In this document: piece after piece, positions 35,981 through 46,400 of the stretch
Numbering within the stretch: the stretch's first letter is position 1
How the letters are laid out: each line of letters begins with the position of its first letter
Source: Hemerocallis citrina
Taxonomy: Eukaryota; Streptophyta; Magnoliopsida; Asparagales; Asphodelaceae
NCBI GenBank assembly: GCA_017893485.1
Contig: CM030366.1
Span: 183,609,681-183,673,680 of the forward strand
Reading direction: 5' to 3'
DNA length: 64,000 nt
The notes under the pieces: generated by a model
What the model was told of the DNA's origin: nothing
What the model saw: only the letters and a program-made list of their open reading frames with translations
Database searches by the model: none
Program-made: the position numbers and the translations under genes

Positions 35981-37923
35981 CTAGTTGACTTCCCTAATTA
36001 AAGCCTTTCGAGAGGAGTTGGAGGTGCCTCCCATGGGGCCTCCATGAATGAGATGCAGAATGCGTTCCTCTTCAAACTCGGGAGTCTCATCGTGCCTTTT
36101 AGGACGCTTATTAGCCCCCCTAGGGGGAGAAGGGAGATCGATTCGGTCCTTTCTCACAAACTTAGACAGCTGCCCCCTCTGGATGAGGGCCTCGATTTCA
36201 TTCTTCAGGGCCCGGCAATCATTGGTGTCGTGGCTGTGGTCTCGATGATATCGGCACCACTTTTCTTTGTCCCTCTTCTTGCCGGGGGTATTCATCTTCG
36301 GGGCAGGAGGCAGAACTCCTTCTTTTTCGACCTCCATGAGACAGTAGAAATATTGGCGTTAAAGGGGACAAACTTCTCAAATCTGGGAGGTGGGCGGCGC
36401 TGGCCCCCATTGTCCTTCTGGAGCTTCTTAGCTCCCTTTTCTTCAGCTGCCTTTCTCTTGGTCCCGGAGGAAGACCCCTCAAAGGTGGGGCGATGCTCAG
36501 CTTCCTCAGCCCGGATATACTTCTCGCTTCTAAGAAGGAGGTCGGAGAAGTTTTGCGGGAGCTTCTTGGCTAGGGAGGACCGAAGGCTTGAGTTAAGGAC
36601 ATTTGACTGGAAGGCTGCTGCAGCGACCGACTGGTCGAGGGAGGCAATGGACCTGGCTTCCGCGGTAAACCGCTTCACATAATCTCTCAGCTTCTCACCC
36701 TTCTTCTGACTGAGGTAGAGTAGCGAAATGCTAGTCTTCTCGGTGTGACGGCTACTTACGAAGTGGGTGACGAAGAAGGTCTCGAATTGTTCAAAGAAGA
36801 ATATGGAGGATGGGGCAAGGCGAGAGTACCATTCTCGGATCGGACCCTTGAGAGTAGCTGGGAAGGTTTTGCACAGTAGGGCATCGGAAGCTTGGTGGAT
36901 CAACATGAGGGTCGTGAAGCTCTCGATATGGTCCACAGGGTCTGACTCCCTAGAGTAAGTCTCGAACTGCGGGGGCTTGAAGCCTATTGGAACGGGGGCC
37001 TCCATGATTGTTCGAGAGAAGGGAGGTCGGCTTGGACGGAGGGTCCTCCCTCTCAGCTCTTCTTCCCTGTTTAGTTGGCCGAAATGCCTCTCCATCTTGT
37101 GGAGACGACGATAGACAACATCATCCCTTCGATGGTAGCCAAATGAGTCTTTGGACTCGTCTTCGTAAGAAGGGGAGTGCGGAGTTCGGCGATGGTAGCT
37201 AGGGGAATGGCGAGGACTGCGATGATGGTTACTCGGAGCTTGAGGAGGGGTTAGGGACCGATGGCGAGGACTTTGGATCGGAGGAGGAGTGGGGACCCTC
37301 AGGGCATTGTTGTTGTTCGGCCGGAGGTTGAGGGCTTGTAAGACGGTTGCTTGGAATTGCTGGAATTCGGCCCGGGTGATAGGTGCGGTATCATCCCTCG
37401 GGGGTTGCCGACCAGCAAGAGAGTGTGACCTTCTCCTATGGTGCTCGGGGGACTCTCTTCGCCCTCTGTGAGGAGGGGACCTCCTGTGGTCGCGGCGACG
37501 AGGAGATCGCTCATTTGGACGTTCCCGGAAGGAGGCTCCCTCACGGGCCCGCCTTTCATCCAAACGGTGGCGAAAATCCTCTTCTTTCTAGCGGTTGAGG
37601 AGGGAGTTGCGGAGGTCTTCGGAAGGGCGAGGGTTGTGAGATGCCATTGAATCGGTTGAAGGGTTGTGTACGGAGATGCAGTCTCGATGAGGAGGTTGCT
37701 TCTGAGGGTTGGGACGAGAGACCCCTGCACCGGCATTTTGGGGCCCGAGCGGAGCCCTTTGGGATTGAAGGTTCTGAAGAGGAGATTGGTCCTGCTGCGG
37801 GGGCTGATCAGGTTGCGGTGGGAGTTGCCCCTGTGGCTGGACAGTTTGGAGGGGGACCTCCTGTTGCTGTTGAGGAGTGGGTCCACGGTTGGACCCCCTG
37901 GATCTCAGTTTTCGGGGAGGCAT
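35981..37923 (-). pseudogene. Tat-type gag with CCHC-like zinc finger
   Basis: The start MPPRKLRSRGSNRGPTPQQQ at 37923 is a Gln/Pro-rich tail. An in-frame TAG at about 37588 interrupts it just before KEEDFRHRLDERRA. The capsid part (37563-36350) is long and open, with VPIGFKPPQFETYSRESDPV, FPATLKGPIREWYSRLAP and KGEKLRDYVKRFTAEA. A shift near 36330 leads to the zinc finger WCRYHRDHSHDTNDCRALK and ends RKALIREVN at 35981. Gag packages the RNA. Apart from one amber codon and one shift the frame is well kept, pointing to a fairly recent loss of activity. Confidence 0.85.
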
Positions 37924-37976
37924 GGCTGGAGATGATCTTAACCAAGGGATGATGAAGGATTGCTATTCGTGAACTT

Positions 37977-37995
37977 CCCACAGACGGCGCCAATC
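37977..37995 (-). other. Primer-binding site of the Tat element
   Basis: Directly inside the LTR end ...GGTAACA the minus strand reads GATTGGCGCCGTCTGTGGG. The same site, slightly changed, lies beside the LTRs at 1395 and 46188 (GATTGACACCGTCTGTGG). It does not match initiator-Met tRNA; TGGCGCC suggests another tRNA such as Asp. Confidence 0.7.
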
Positions 37996-38557
37996 TGTTA
38001 CCGCTAAATCTGGTGTGGGAGCTAACAGATAGAATTTGTGGATTCTTAGGAACGCTGAATAGTCAAACCTGAAACCTTTCCGCCAGAGTTTGACCGTTGA
38101 CTCCCGCCGTTCACCTGCAAAAAGTGCGATACACCGGGATTGATCCCGGCGGCGCACCCTCCGACGCTCAAGTGAGTAATCAGAAAAGATTATGAATGAG
38201 CTTTTACTGGCAAATTGATTACCTGTTAATGGTGGGGGATGGGGGGTATTTATAGCAGCCATAGGGACCAGTTTCGGAATGAAATCCCTAATTCCTAGTG
38301 AAAGGATAGAACGAATCAGGGCCGTTGATTAAGTATAATCAGAAACCCTAATTCTATCCAGCTGGACCGGATTTCTTGCGGGTTGGGACCCGCACCCAGT
38401 TGAGATGGATCCGTTGGTGGGTTATTGGGTTTTTGGAGAAAAGACCCAAAACCCATTTCAGACCCGCTTGTAGGTAAAATTACCATTTTACCCCAAAGCT
38501 TTAAGATTCATGTCCAATTTGGACGGTTCCGATTTAATCCTATTTTTAGCCATATCA
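37996..38557 (-). mobile_element. 5' LTR of the Tat element, 562 bp
   Basis: On the minus strand it starts TGATATGGCTAAAAATAGG and ends GGTAACA. The TATA-like CTATAAATACC lies at 38246-38255. The start is shared with the LTRs at 45535 and 59129 (TGATATGGGTAAAAATAG), and much of the body with the LTR at 1395. No second copy was found at the other end of the element, so age cannot be judged from LTR divergence. Confidence 0.8.
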
Positions 38558-38571
38558 AAGGTTAATCAATA

Positions 38572-38960
38572 TATGAAGAAAATTACGGGGAAATTGGAGT
38601 TGAAGGGGGAGAAAGGACATGGAGAAGGGTGTGAAGACAACTGAAGGAGAGTGAGTAGATACGCAAACGCAAATTGATTGAGGTGGAGGTAGTGCAGCAG
38701 CCTGCAGGGGGCAAACATCAAATGTTTTACATGTGAGGCCAAGATATTAATAAAAAATATTAGTTGAAGTGAATAAACTTCATACAATACAAAGTTTAAA
38801 TGATATGGCTTTATCCATATTCACTCTCCAAATCTTTACTATTTTCAAATTTCCCACCCGAAATCCTCATATTTACATATCACAACCAAAAATTAATCGT
38901 GATTCCAACCACACCCCCGAAATTGAAAAGACGGTTTTGCCCTCTAATCGTTAAATTCAA
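38572..38960. repeat. Diverged direct repeat, copy 1
   Basis: Shared landmarks with 40333-40670 in the same order: ATGAAGAAAATTA, GGAGAAAGGACATG / GAGAGGAAATGGACATG, GATTGAGGTGG, CAAGATATT, AGTAAATAAACTT / AGTGAATAAACTT, CATACAATA, TTCACTCTCCAAATCTTTACT, AATCCTCATAT. No protein frame. The origin is unknown; it could be an old Helitron or MITE family. Confidence 0.65.
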
Positions 38961-39084
38961 CCAACTACTTAAAATCTTAACCACATATTTACAACTCCAA
39001 ATATATAAACCATCCACATAAATTTGATTATTAAAAAATATCTCACGTGCATTGCACATGCTAAATAACTATATATGATAGTAA

Positions 39085-39703
39085 GAGCATCCACAGTCGT
39101 TTGCTATTTATGCATAATATGCATATTTTAACTAAAAAAGAACTGCAGTCGTTTGCTATTTATGCATATTTTGACGATTTTGCAACAATAGATTGCTATA
39201 TATGAGATCGGATATAGAAATTATGCATATTATACAGGACGGAACTTTAAGATCCGTCCCACGAATTTTTTTTATTTTAAATTCGTCGGACGGACCTTGA
39301 AAGTCCGACCCACCTTTTTTTAAATTTTTCGAATAAAAAAATTTCACAAATAATGGGCTACCCGCTTGGACGGATCAAGAAGATCCGTCCGTGGGGGGCC
39401 CACCTTTTTTTCCACAAAAAAATGTTTTTTAATTAATAAAAAATCACAAAAAATACTTAAAATTCCGTCTAACGCTATTTTGATTTTTTTTTCTTCTTCC
39501 GACGAATCTTCAAGAATGATTTTTTATATTAAATAATCGATTTCATGTGCGTTTCGCCTTCCGACGGATCTCCAAAGTCCGTCTTATATTTTTTTTATTT
39601 TAAATTGCTATAATATAGCATTCGACGACTGTAGCAAATACTACATATGCTATATGTAAATATGCATTTTGCCATTTTTTGGCAATCACGACTGTGGATG
39701 CTC
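39085..39703. mobile_element. PIF/Harbinger-type MITE, 619 bp
   Basis: Terminal inverted repeats GAGCATCCACAGTCGT and ACGACTGTGGATGCTC are flanked by TAA on both sides (39082-39084 and 39704-39706), the Harbinger target duplication. Internal palindromic GACGGATCTTCAAGATCCGTCC-like pieces recur (about 39236-39380 and 39500-39580). There is no transposase, so it is non-autonomous. Confidence 0.85.
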
Positions 39704-39984
39704 TAATAATCATAAAACATTTTTTTTTTCATTTATATATTATCCCAACCAAACATTAAAGTTAGTTCAAATAACCCCCAATTAGTCATCTGCCAGTAAA
39801 GAAAGAAAAAAATGTTGCGAATATTAAATGGCAGTTAAGTTCGACTTCAAATTGATTATGTTATTCCTGAACTATCCTTACCCTAATTACATCTAGCCCT
39901 AACCATGATAAAATTTGGGGATTTAGGAGATTGTATCTAAACTCAATCCTAATCCCAATCCTACTAATAATAATAACAAAATCA

Positions 39985-40290
39985 GATGGTGGTAGGGACC
40001 AGGGATGCAGGCAGAAAGAAAACGAGTTTCCCAAATTTTTGGGGTTGGTTACATGAATCCTTCTCCATTCGACTAATATTGAGGGCTGCCTCCATCAAAT
40101 TATCACTTTTCAAATCCCTAATAATCACGTCAATCCCAAGTTCGTCAACCCCTAGTCCCTCCCCTAATTTGCATCCTATCAGGTAGGAAATTTTCCCACT
40201 TAAGGCAATTATCAATCTTTGTTGTAAGTGTCCAAACCACCTCTATCGGTTTTCTTGCATTTTACCTTCAACTGGGGCAACTGTTACTTT
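39985..40290 (-). mobile_element. RTE LINE C-terminal fragment
   Basis: The minus strand contains PVEGKMQENR, a stop, then RWFGHLQQR (about 40275-40220). This is the RWFGH box near the end of RTE-clade polyproteins. It is followed in a shifted frame by VDELGIDVIIRDLKSDNLME and KDSCNQ, decayed versions of the family's end. Only the last 100 or so residues remain. Confidence 0.5.
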
Positions 40291-40332
40291 TTTGGTAGGC
40301 ATTCCATTTTTATGTTGTCTTTTAGTGTGAGG

Positions 40333-40670
40333 ATATGAAGAAAATTATGGAGGTGTTGAAGGTGATGGTGGAGAGAGGAAATGGACATGAGGGAGTAGGG
40401 ATGCAAATGGAATTTGATTGAGGTGGTGGCAAGGGCGAACACATATTGTATTATGTATGAGCTCAAGATATTGATAAAGAAAATATGATTCGAAGTAAAT
40501 AAACTTTATACAATAAAATGTTTAACTGATGGGGCTTTTCACATTCACACTTCAAATCTTTGTTATATTCAAAATTTCAACAGAAATCTTCATATCTCTA
40601 AATCGCCACATAAAATTAAATAAGGTGATTCTAGAAACACACTCGAAGTGGTGAATAGTTTTTGCCTTCT
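40333..40670. repeat. Diverged direct repeat, copy 2
   Basis: Partner of 38572-38960, about 1.76 kb away and in the same orientation. Shared blocks include GGACATG, GATTGAGGTGG, CTCAAGATATTGATAAA and CACTTCAAATCTTTGTTAT. Confidence 0.65.
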
Positions 40671-41373
40671 TCCTCTCATTCTCTAGTCTTATGTAGAGCA
40701 AAGGAAAATCCTAGCAACAGTTTAAGTTCCCTTCCTTTCATATAAATATACTATAGCAAGTTCTCCCAAATTCTCCCCCAACATAAAACATAAGGTTCGT
40801 ATTTCCTTCTACTCTTTGTGGTCAAGGAATGTTGAAGCCTAAGGAGTTAGGTTACTGTATTAATAAACAGAGAGAGCAGACATTTATTAATAGGGGATGG
40901 GGGAGATAAGTTTAGGATGTTATTGTAGTGAGAGGAGACATTCATTAAGGAATTAAACGAGAAGATATAAGAGAATCTGACAAATTTAAATGAAGAAGAT
41001 GGCTAGGGGTAGTTTAAGAATTATTATATCTTCTTGATGTGTTTGGACCCAATAAGGAATATTCAAAGTATATTCCTGTTAATGGTCGGAAAAAATTAAT
41101 GTCAAGCGAGGTTTTTGTAATCAATATAAGGATTTTAGGCAGCGAAATGGAAATATGATGTTTCGGATAGGAATATGGAAATAGCAAAGATTTGAATGTG
41201 AAAATAAAAAACACCAACACATGATAATGTAAGAATTTTCGGTTCAGTTTGGTTTAGTTGTCAACACTCGAACACCGCTCCTAATCAGTCCCAGTAAAAC
41301 CTACACAAAATCAAACTTTAAAATATTTATTTATATACATAACTTTTCCATGATAAATTAATTATATTTTATA
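40671..41373. other. Unassigned, AT-rich
   Basis: No gene or element borders can be supported. TTCGGTTCAGTTTGGTTTAG near 41236 and the inverted CCAAAACCAAAACCG at about 42478-42498 may be the ends of an outer element into which the MULE-like element at 41374 was inserted. Confidence 0.3.
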
Positions 41374-41807
41374 GGGGAAATCATTTCAAGGCCCAAAGCT
41401 AGAGGTAGATTTATTTTAAAACCCAATGAGTTTCATAAATAATAAAAGCCCCAAAATCCTAAAATAAATTATTTTTAGACCAAAACCTTCTTTTTAATTA
41501 ATTAATTATTTTACTAATTTAAATATTTTTTCCTTGCATTTTCTATGTTACCCTTCTAAAATGGAAAGATGGTTTTCTTCACATAACAATTTGTAAAAAG
41601 AAACAAATGAAATTAGAAATATTCCATGTGTTATGGAAGAATTTTCATTCAATCAAATTGAATAATATATAATACTCCAGAACATTTCTATGGGAATCAA
41701 AATTGATTTTAAAAACCCACAAAATAAAATATTCACTTCTTTAACAAAGCAAAGAGTTATTTAATTAGTGTTTCATATAGGAATCAAGTCTTGCAAGAAA
41801 ATTTATG

Positions 41808-41850
<43 letters not shown>

Positions 41851-42254
41851 GAGGTATATAATTAGGGTTTCATGTACTCCATCAAACACCACAATTTATC
41901 CTCCTAAAAAAAGCAAGGAGAAAGAGAATGATATTATTTTGAGGATGGACCATGGGGTTGATGTACCTCCCTTACCACCATCTGCTTTTTCCTTGTCTCA
42001 ATCTTCCATTCCTATTCAATTGAGAATTTTAGATCTCTTCATTTTGTGTGGAAGAAAATGAAAGAAGAAAAAAACTTCTTTCCTTTTTATATAGAGTTAT
42101 ACAGGAAATACAAAAAAAAAATCAGCAAATAATTTAATTAAAAAGAAGAAATGAGTCTAAAAACAATATGGAGCTGGGCCTTTTAGTATTTATGAAACTA
42201 TTTGGGTTTAAAATAAATCAACCTCTACCTTTGAGGCTTGAAAGAATTTTCTCT
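41374..42254. mobile_element. MULE-like TIR element, 0.9 kb
   Basis: The ends are about 105-bp inverted repeats: left GGGGAAATCATTTCAAGGCC; right, reversed, GAGAAAATTCTTTCAAGCCT. Both continue with AGAGGTAGATTTATTTTAAA and TTTCATAAATA. Long inverted ends without a transposase fit a non-autonomous MULE. The interior holds the 40-G run and no convincing gene. A target duplication is not clear. Confidence 0.55.
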
Positions 42255-42997
42255 GTTTTAAAACATAAATGGGGAGTAACTAAAACATATGATAAATAAA
42301 TAAGTACAGTGTGTAGTATAAGCTAAGTAGTATATCATTTATTCATTTATTTATCTATTTATTAATATTATATAGTATTCGAATGTCCAGAACGGAACTG
42401 AAAATATTTCTATTGAAACCAGTTTGGTTCACACTGTCACACATGGTTCATCTTGATTCTGGTTTTGGAAAAAAACCAAAACCAAAACCAAAACCGTAGG
42501 GAAGAGACTGAGTGCTCTTTCCTACAGTGAAGAAGAAACATCAATCATTTTTGGAGGGCGTGAAAGGAAATACCTCAACAGATTTCAATTACATCTTAAT
42601 ATTCAAGAGCGAATGCAAGAGATGAGGCAAAATCATTCCTCATTTTGTGAAGGTGGGCATAAAGAGAGAAGACATCACCAGGTCTGTATTTGTTTAGAAA
42701 GAATAGGGAAGCTTCGAAATTAGAGAACATGACTCCTTTAAAATGTGGAGAACATCAGGAGATCTTAGTTATATCTTCTTAACTATAATGCCTGTGTACA
42801 TTGAATGTGTTGTCGTACACGTGTATGTACATGCTTCCAATCTCTAATTGTTTCACGCATTGAAAACTAATGACAATTATTATGGATTGAAAGAATATGA
42901 CTCAAACGCTCTCAAAGGCTAACATTATGAAGAATAGACACATACCTTGCATTAACCAATCATCTATTGACTATTGGGTGGGTGGTTTAGGAGAGGA

Positions 42998-43032
<35 letters not shown>

Positions 43033-43460
43033 TGGAGGTCTTTTAGAGGAAGGGGAAATCATGGAAGAACATACTGGTTTGGCCCTGGAATTGGTTGTAT
43101 TTTAGGTACAATATATATTTTCTTTCCAAAAAAGTTGTGGAGTCTATTGACACCACGCCCTATATGCTTGATCCACCCTGGGGTGGAGGGAAGAAGAGCG
43201 GAAAAATCTGAAGAGAAAAGGAGATAAATGGGTTAAGATGAGATGAGGATACAATGAAGTACGTTTGACATTTGTGCATTTAATTCCATATCTATAGCTA
43301 GATGGAGTGGGATTATTTGAACAAGCTTAAAGTTCAGTGGGGGTAATATAAATTTACAAAGTATTTGGGAGTTATATTAAAATAGTTTTATTAGAGTTAT
43401 ACCGCAAAAACACTGCAAATATATCATAGCAGCGATTGTTAGATCAAAATGCACCATTAC
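42255..43460. other. Downstream of the last visible GET3 exon; no gene assigned
   Basis: The next GET3 exon should come after 43461 on the minus strand but was not found. The piece 42540-42682 is open on both strands and bordered by splice-like signals, without a recognisable protein. A 32-G run lies at 43000-43031. Confidence 0.35.
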
Positions 43461-46400
43461 CTCTTCTGGAAGCAACGGCAACTTGGTTATATGAAAGTCA
43501 TCATACAACAAATAGAATTGGTCTATATACTTCTGTTGCATCCTCATACGTGCCCTCAACAACTTCGAATCAACAGCTGCAAGTTAAAAGAAATTAATTT
43601 AGGTCTGGGATAAGAATTATGCACATAACTCCAAAGAAAAGGACGAGAGAAGATTTCTTATGAGTGAAACCCTTCTATTTGATACAGAAAGGCAATAATG
43701 CACCTTCATCATCGAAAAGTACTTGGTTAATGATGATATTGTGAGCATCGATCTCAAACTTTGCTAGTTCTTGAACTAGCCTCTCTGTTTCATAGAGAGA
43801 GAGAAATTCTGGAATGCAAACACAGACAAAAGTTGTCAAGTCCTGCCAAGAAAAATGAAGAGTTATATTAACTATTAAGACACATTCATCAATTTTGAAT
43901 TATGTTTGTTTAAGCGGTTGCATATAGAATGTTAAAATGTAAAATGATGGTTGCATACAGAATGTTAAAAATGTAAAATGATGAACAAAACGATTAACAT
44001 GTTACAACCCTGCTGTAAAAAGATTTAAACATATATTATCCCAATGTTGAAAAATGTGAAAGCGTGTAACGTAGTGTTCCACCTCATCCTGGTGCAAAGT
44101 GTAAACAGTGTAACGTCAAGCGTGAGCTACATGAATTTCAATTGTTGAATAAAAAAATATGATATTATCTCTAATAAATTCATTAAACAATAATTCAAAA
44201 AACCAGTACAAAGTGTAAACAGTGTAAAGGAAAGCGTGAGCTACATGAATTTCAATTGCTGAATTAAAAAATATGATGTTATCTCAAATAAATTCATTAA
44301 AGATTTTAAATAAAAAAAAACGGTGCAAAGTGTAAGCAAAGTGTGAGCTACATGAATTTCAATTGTTGAATTGAAAAAAAATGATGTTATCTCAAATAAA
44401 TTCATTAAACATTTTATAAAAAAATAAGCTCATAGATTTATTTAGATTTTAATACAACCTATAATTTAAAAAAAAATAATGGTTTCTTTAGAGGATTGCA
44501 CACAATAATTGTTGATACGAACCATATGCTCACAAATTCCATTTCATTACTTGCAAACTAATAGAGTAACAGAGTAAGTTATAGCACAAAATAGCATTAG
44601 AAAATAATATGCTATAATGAAATAGCACAAAGCGATGGTATATTCGAGCTATTTTAAGGTGCATAGAAGTAAATCCTTCACACTTTCTTAAGCTACTCGA
44701 GCTATTTAAGCTATGTAACGAGCATTTTTAAACACTGTTTTATCCTTTGCACATAAGGGAACTCATTTCTTACACAAGATTGACAATATATACTGTTCTC
44801 AGTATACAAGGTTGAGCAAATGCACAAACTCAGATTGAGATAACTCGACAAGTAGACTCATCTTGAGGCTATGTAGATAACAAATTTCAAACTTGGCCTA
44901 GTATTCTAGTTGCCTACCTTTGTGCAACCTGCAGACACACAGGCACGTATCCATGCATACTCACACAGAGAGGAAGCAATATAACTAGACTTTCTATAAA
45001 TTTTACAAGTCAACACTTAAGCCATGGGACGTGTCTTAAAATTTGTGAACGAACTAACTTTATAATGCTTAATGCACTTTGAATCTCAACACAGAATTCA
45101 CAAATACCAAAGCAAACACGGGGGATTAAAAGTGTTAAAACAGGTTTAAATTTATTGGGAAGTCACCAGATCAACCAATATATGCATATGTCGTACCTCT
45201 GTGTGTACGGGCGTCTGCACATGCGCATTTGTTTTGATTATATATACTAGATATTTAGCATGTGCACTAAACATGTTTTTTCTCTTAATAGTGTTTGTCA
45301 TTAGGAAACTCATTGATTCCCTTATTGCATAATGATGATCATTCAAATGTTACTTATTATTAGTATGACAATAGTGAAAAAAGAAAACACATTAAATACA
45401 CATGTTAGAGCCAAAAGAGAGTCCAATCAAACACACCATTCTCCCATTATATAATTGTACACATAAGCATACAAACATATGTTTCTATATATATATACAT
45501 GCATTCACAAATATTAAAGGATCAGGTTCACAACTGATATGGGTAAAAATAGAACCAAATTAGGACCGTTCAAATCAGACACATCCTAAAGCTCTCAGGG
45601 GTAAAACGGTAAATTTCAACAGTTTCGGCCCGTAGGAGGAAGTTAGGCCTCTTTCGGGCCCAACAACTCAAAATAGGTCTACCATACTAGGTTTCCATTG
45701 CAGCCCAACCCAAAGTTGTCAGTTTAAATTATCTATCTCTAGAGAGCAACTACTTCTTTCTCTCCATGAGGTTTTAAAAACTCTATATCTTTATCAAGAA
45801 AAGAGTCCTTACACGATTTCTTTACATGGAAGAATATAACAAACATTATCACTCCACCTATCTTGAAACTGCCCCCCCTACAAATACCTCTCGACCTCTT
45901 CAGAAACGAGGTAATCACAATTTTCGCTCACAAAACTCTTCATATATTCAGAGTTTTTTGACTTAGACATCGGAGGGACCAACCCCGATGTTTCAGGTTG
46001 TTTTGCAGGTCAATTGGGCGATCACAACTATTTATATCATATCCAACCAGCCACTGCAGTCATGTTTTAAAGTCCAGCACAATTTACGGCGATCAATGCT
46101 CGCAAAAAGAAAATGTTAGGTCTTTTATTGTTTTTCATAAAAAGAACTCGCAATATCTATTTGCTTCCACAAAAAATTAGCAGCAACAGATTGACACCGT
46201 CTGTGGAAAACATAAAATATCTCCGACCAAACTTTGCCGGTAAATAACTGATTTTTCCAGCCACTCCTCCGATGAGGATGAATGGAGCGGCCACCAGCCG
46301 CTCAGCCAACAATCTTCCTCCACCCCTTCAAGCGGGGAAACAACCCCCTCAAACAGGGCAACAACCTCCTTAGTGGCAACCTCCACCCATTCCTCAACAA

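Larger units (their letters stand above)
25565..38557 (-). mobile_element. Tat-lineage Ty3/gypsy retrotransposon, about 13 kb, 3' LTR missing
   Basis: Order on the minus strand: LTR (38557-37996), primer site, gag, protease, RT, RNase H, archaeal-type RNase H, integrase, tandem repeats, an opposite-strand gene (28040-31289), and a higher-order tandem array (25600-27700). The second, archaeal-type RNase H and the extra antisense gene are marks of the Tat lineage. The primer site GATTGGCGCCGTCTGTGGG is not of the initiator-Met type. All frames carry stops or shifts, so the copy is inactive. The lower end near 25565 is set only by the composition change and the start of the repeats. Confidence 0.8.

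Noticed and set aside
41768..42061. 97-codon frame with a poly-glycine stretch
   Set aside because: The glycine run is the 40-G homopolymer; the rest lies in a MULE-like element and matches nothing.
42540..42682. Exon-like open piece with splice-like borders on both strands
   Set aside because: Both strands are open, the minus reading ends in a stop after 28 codons, and neither peptide resembles GET3 or another protein I know.
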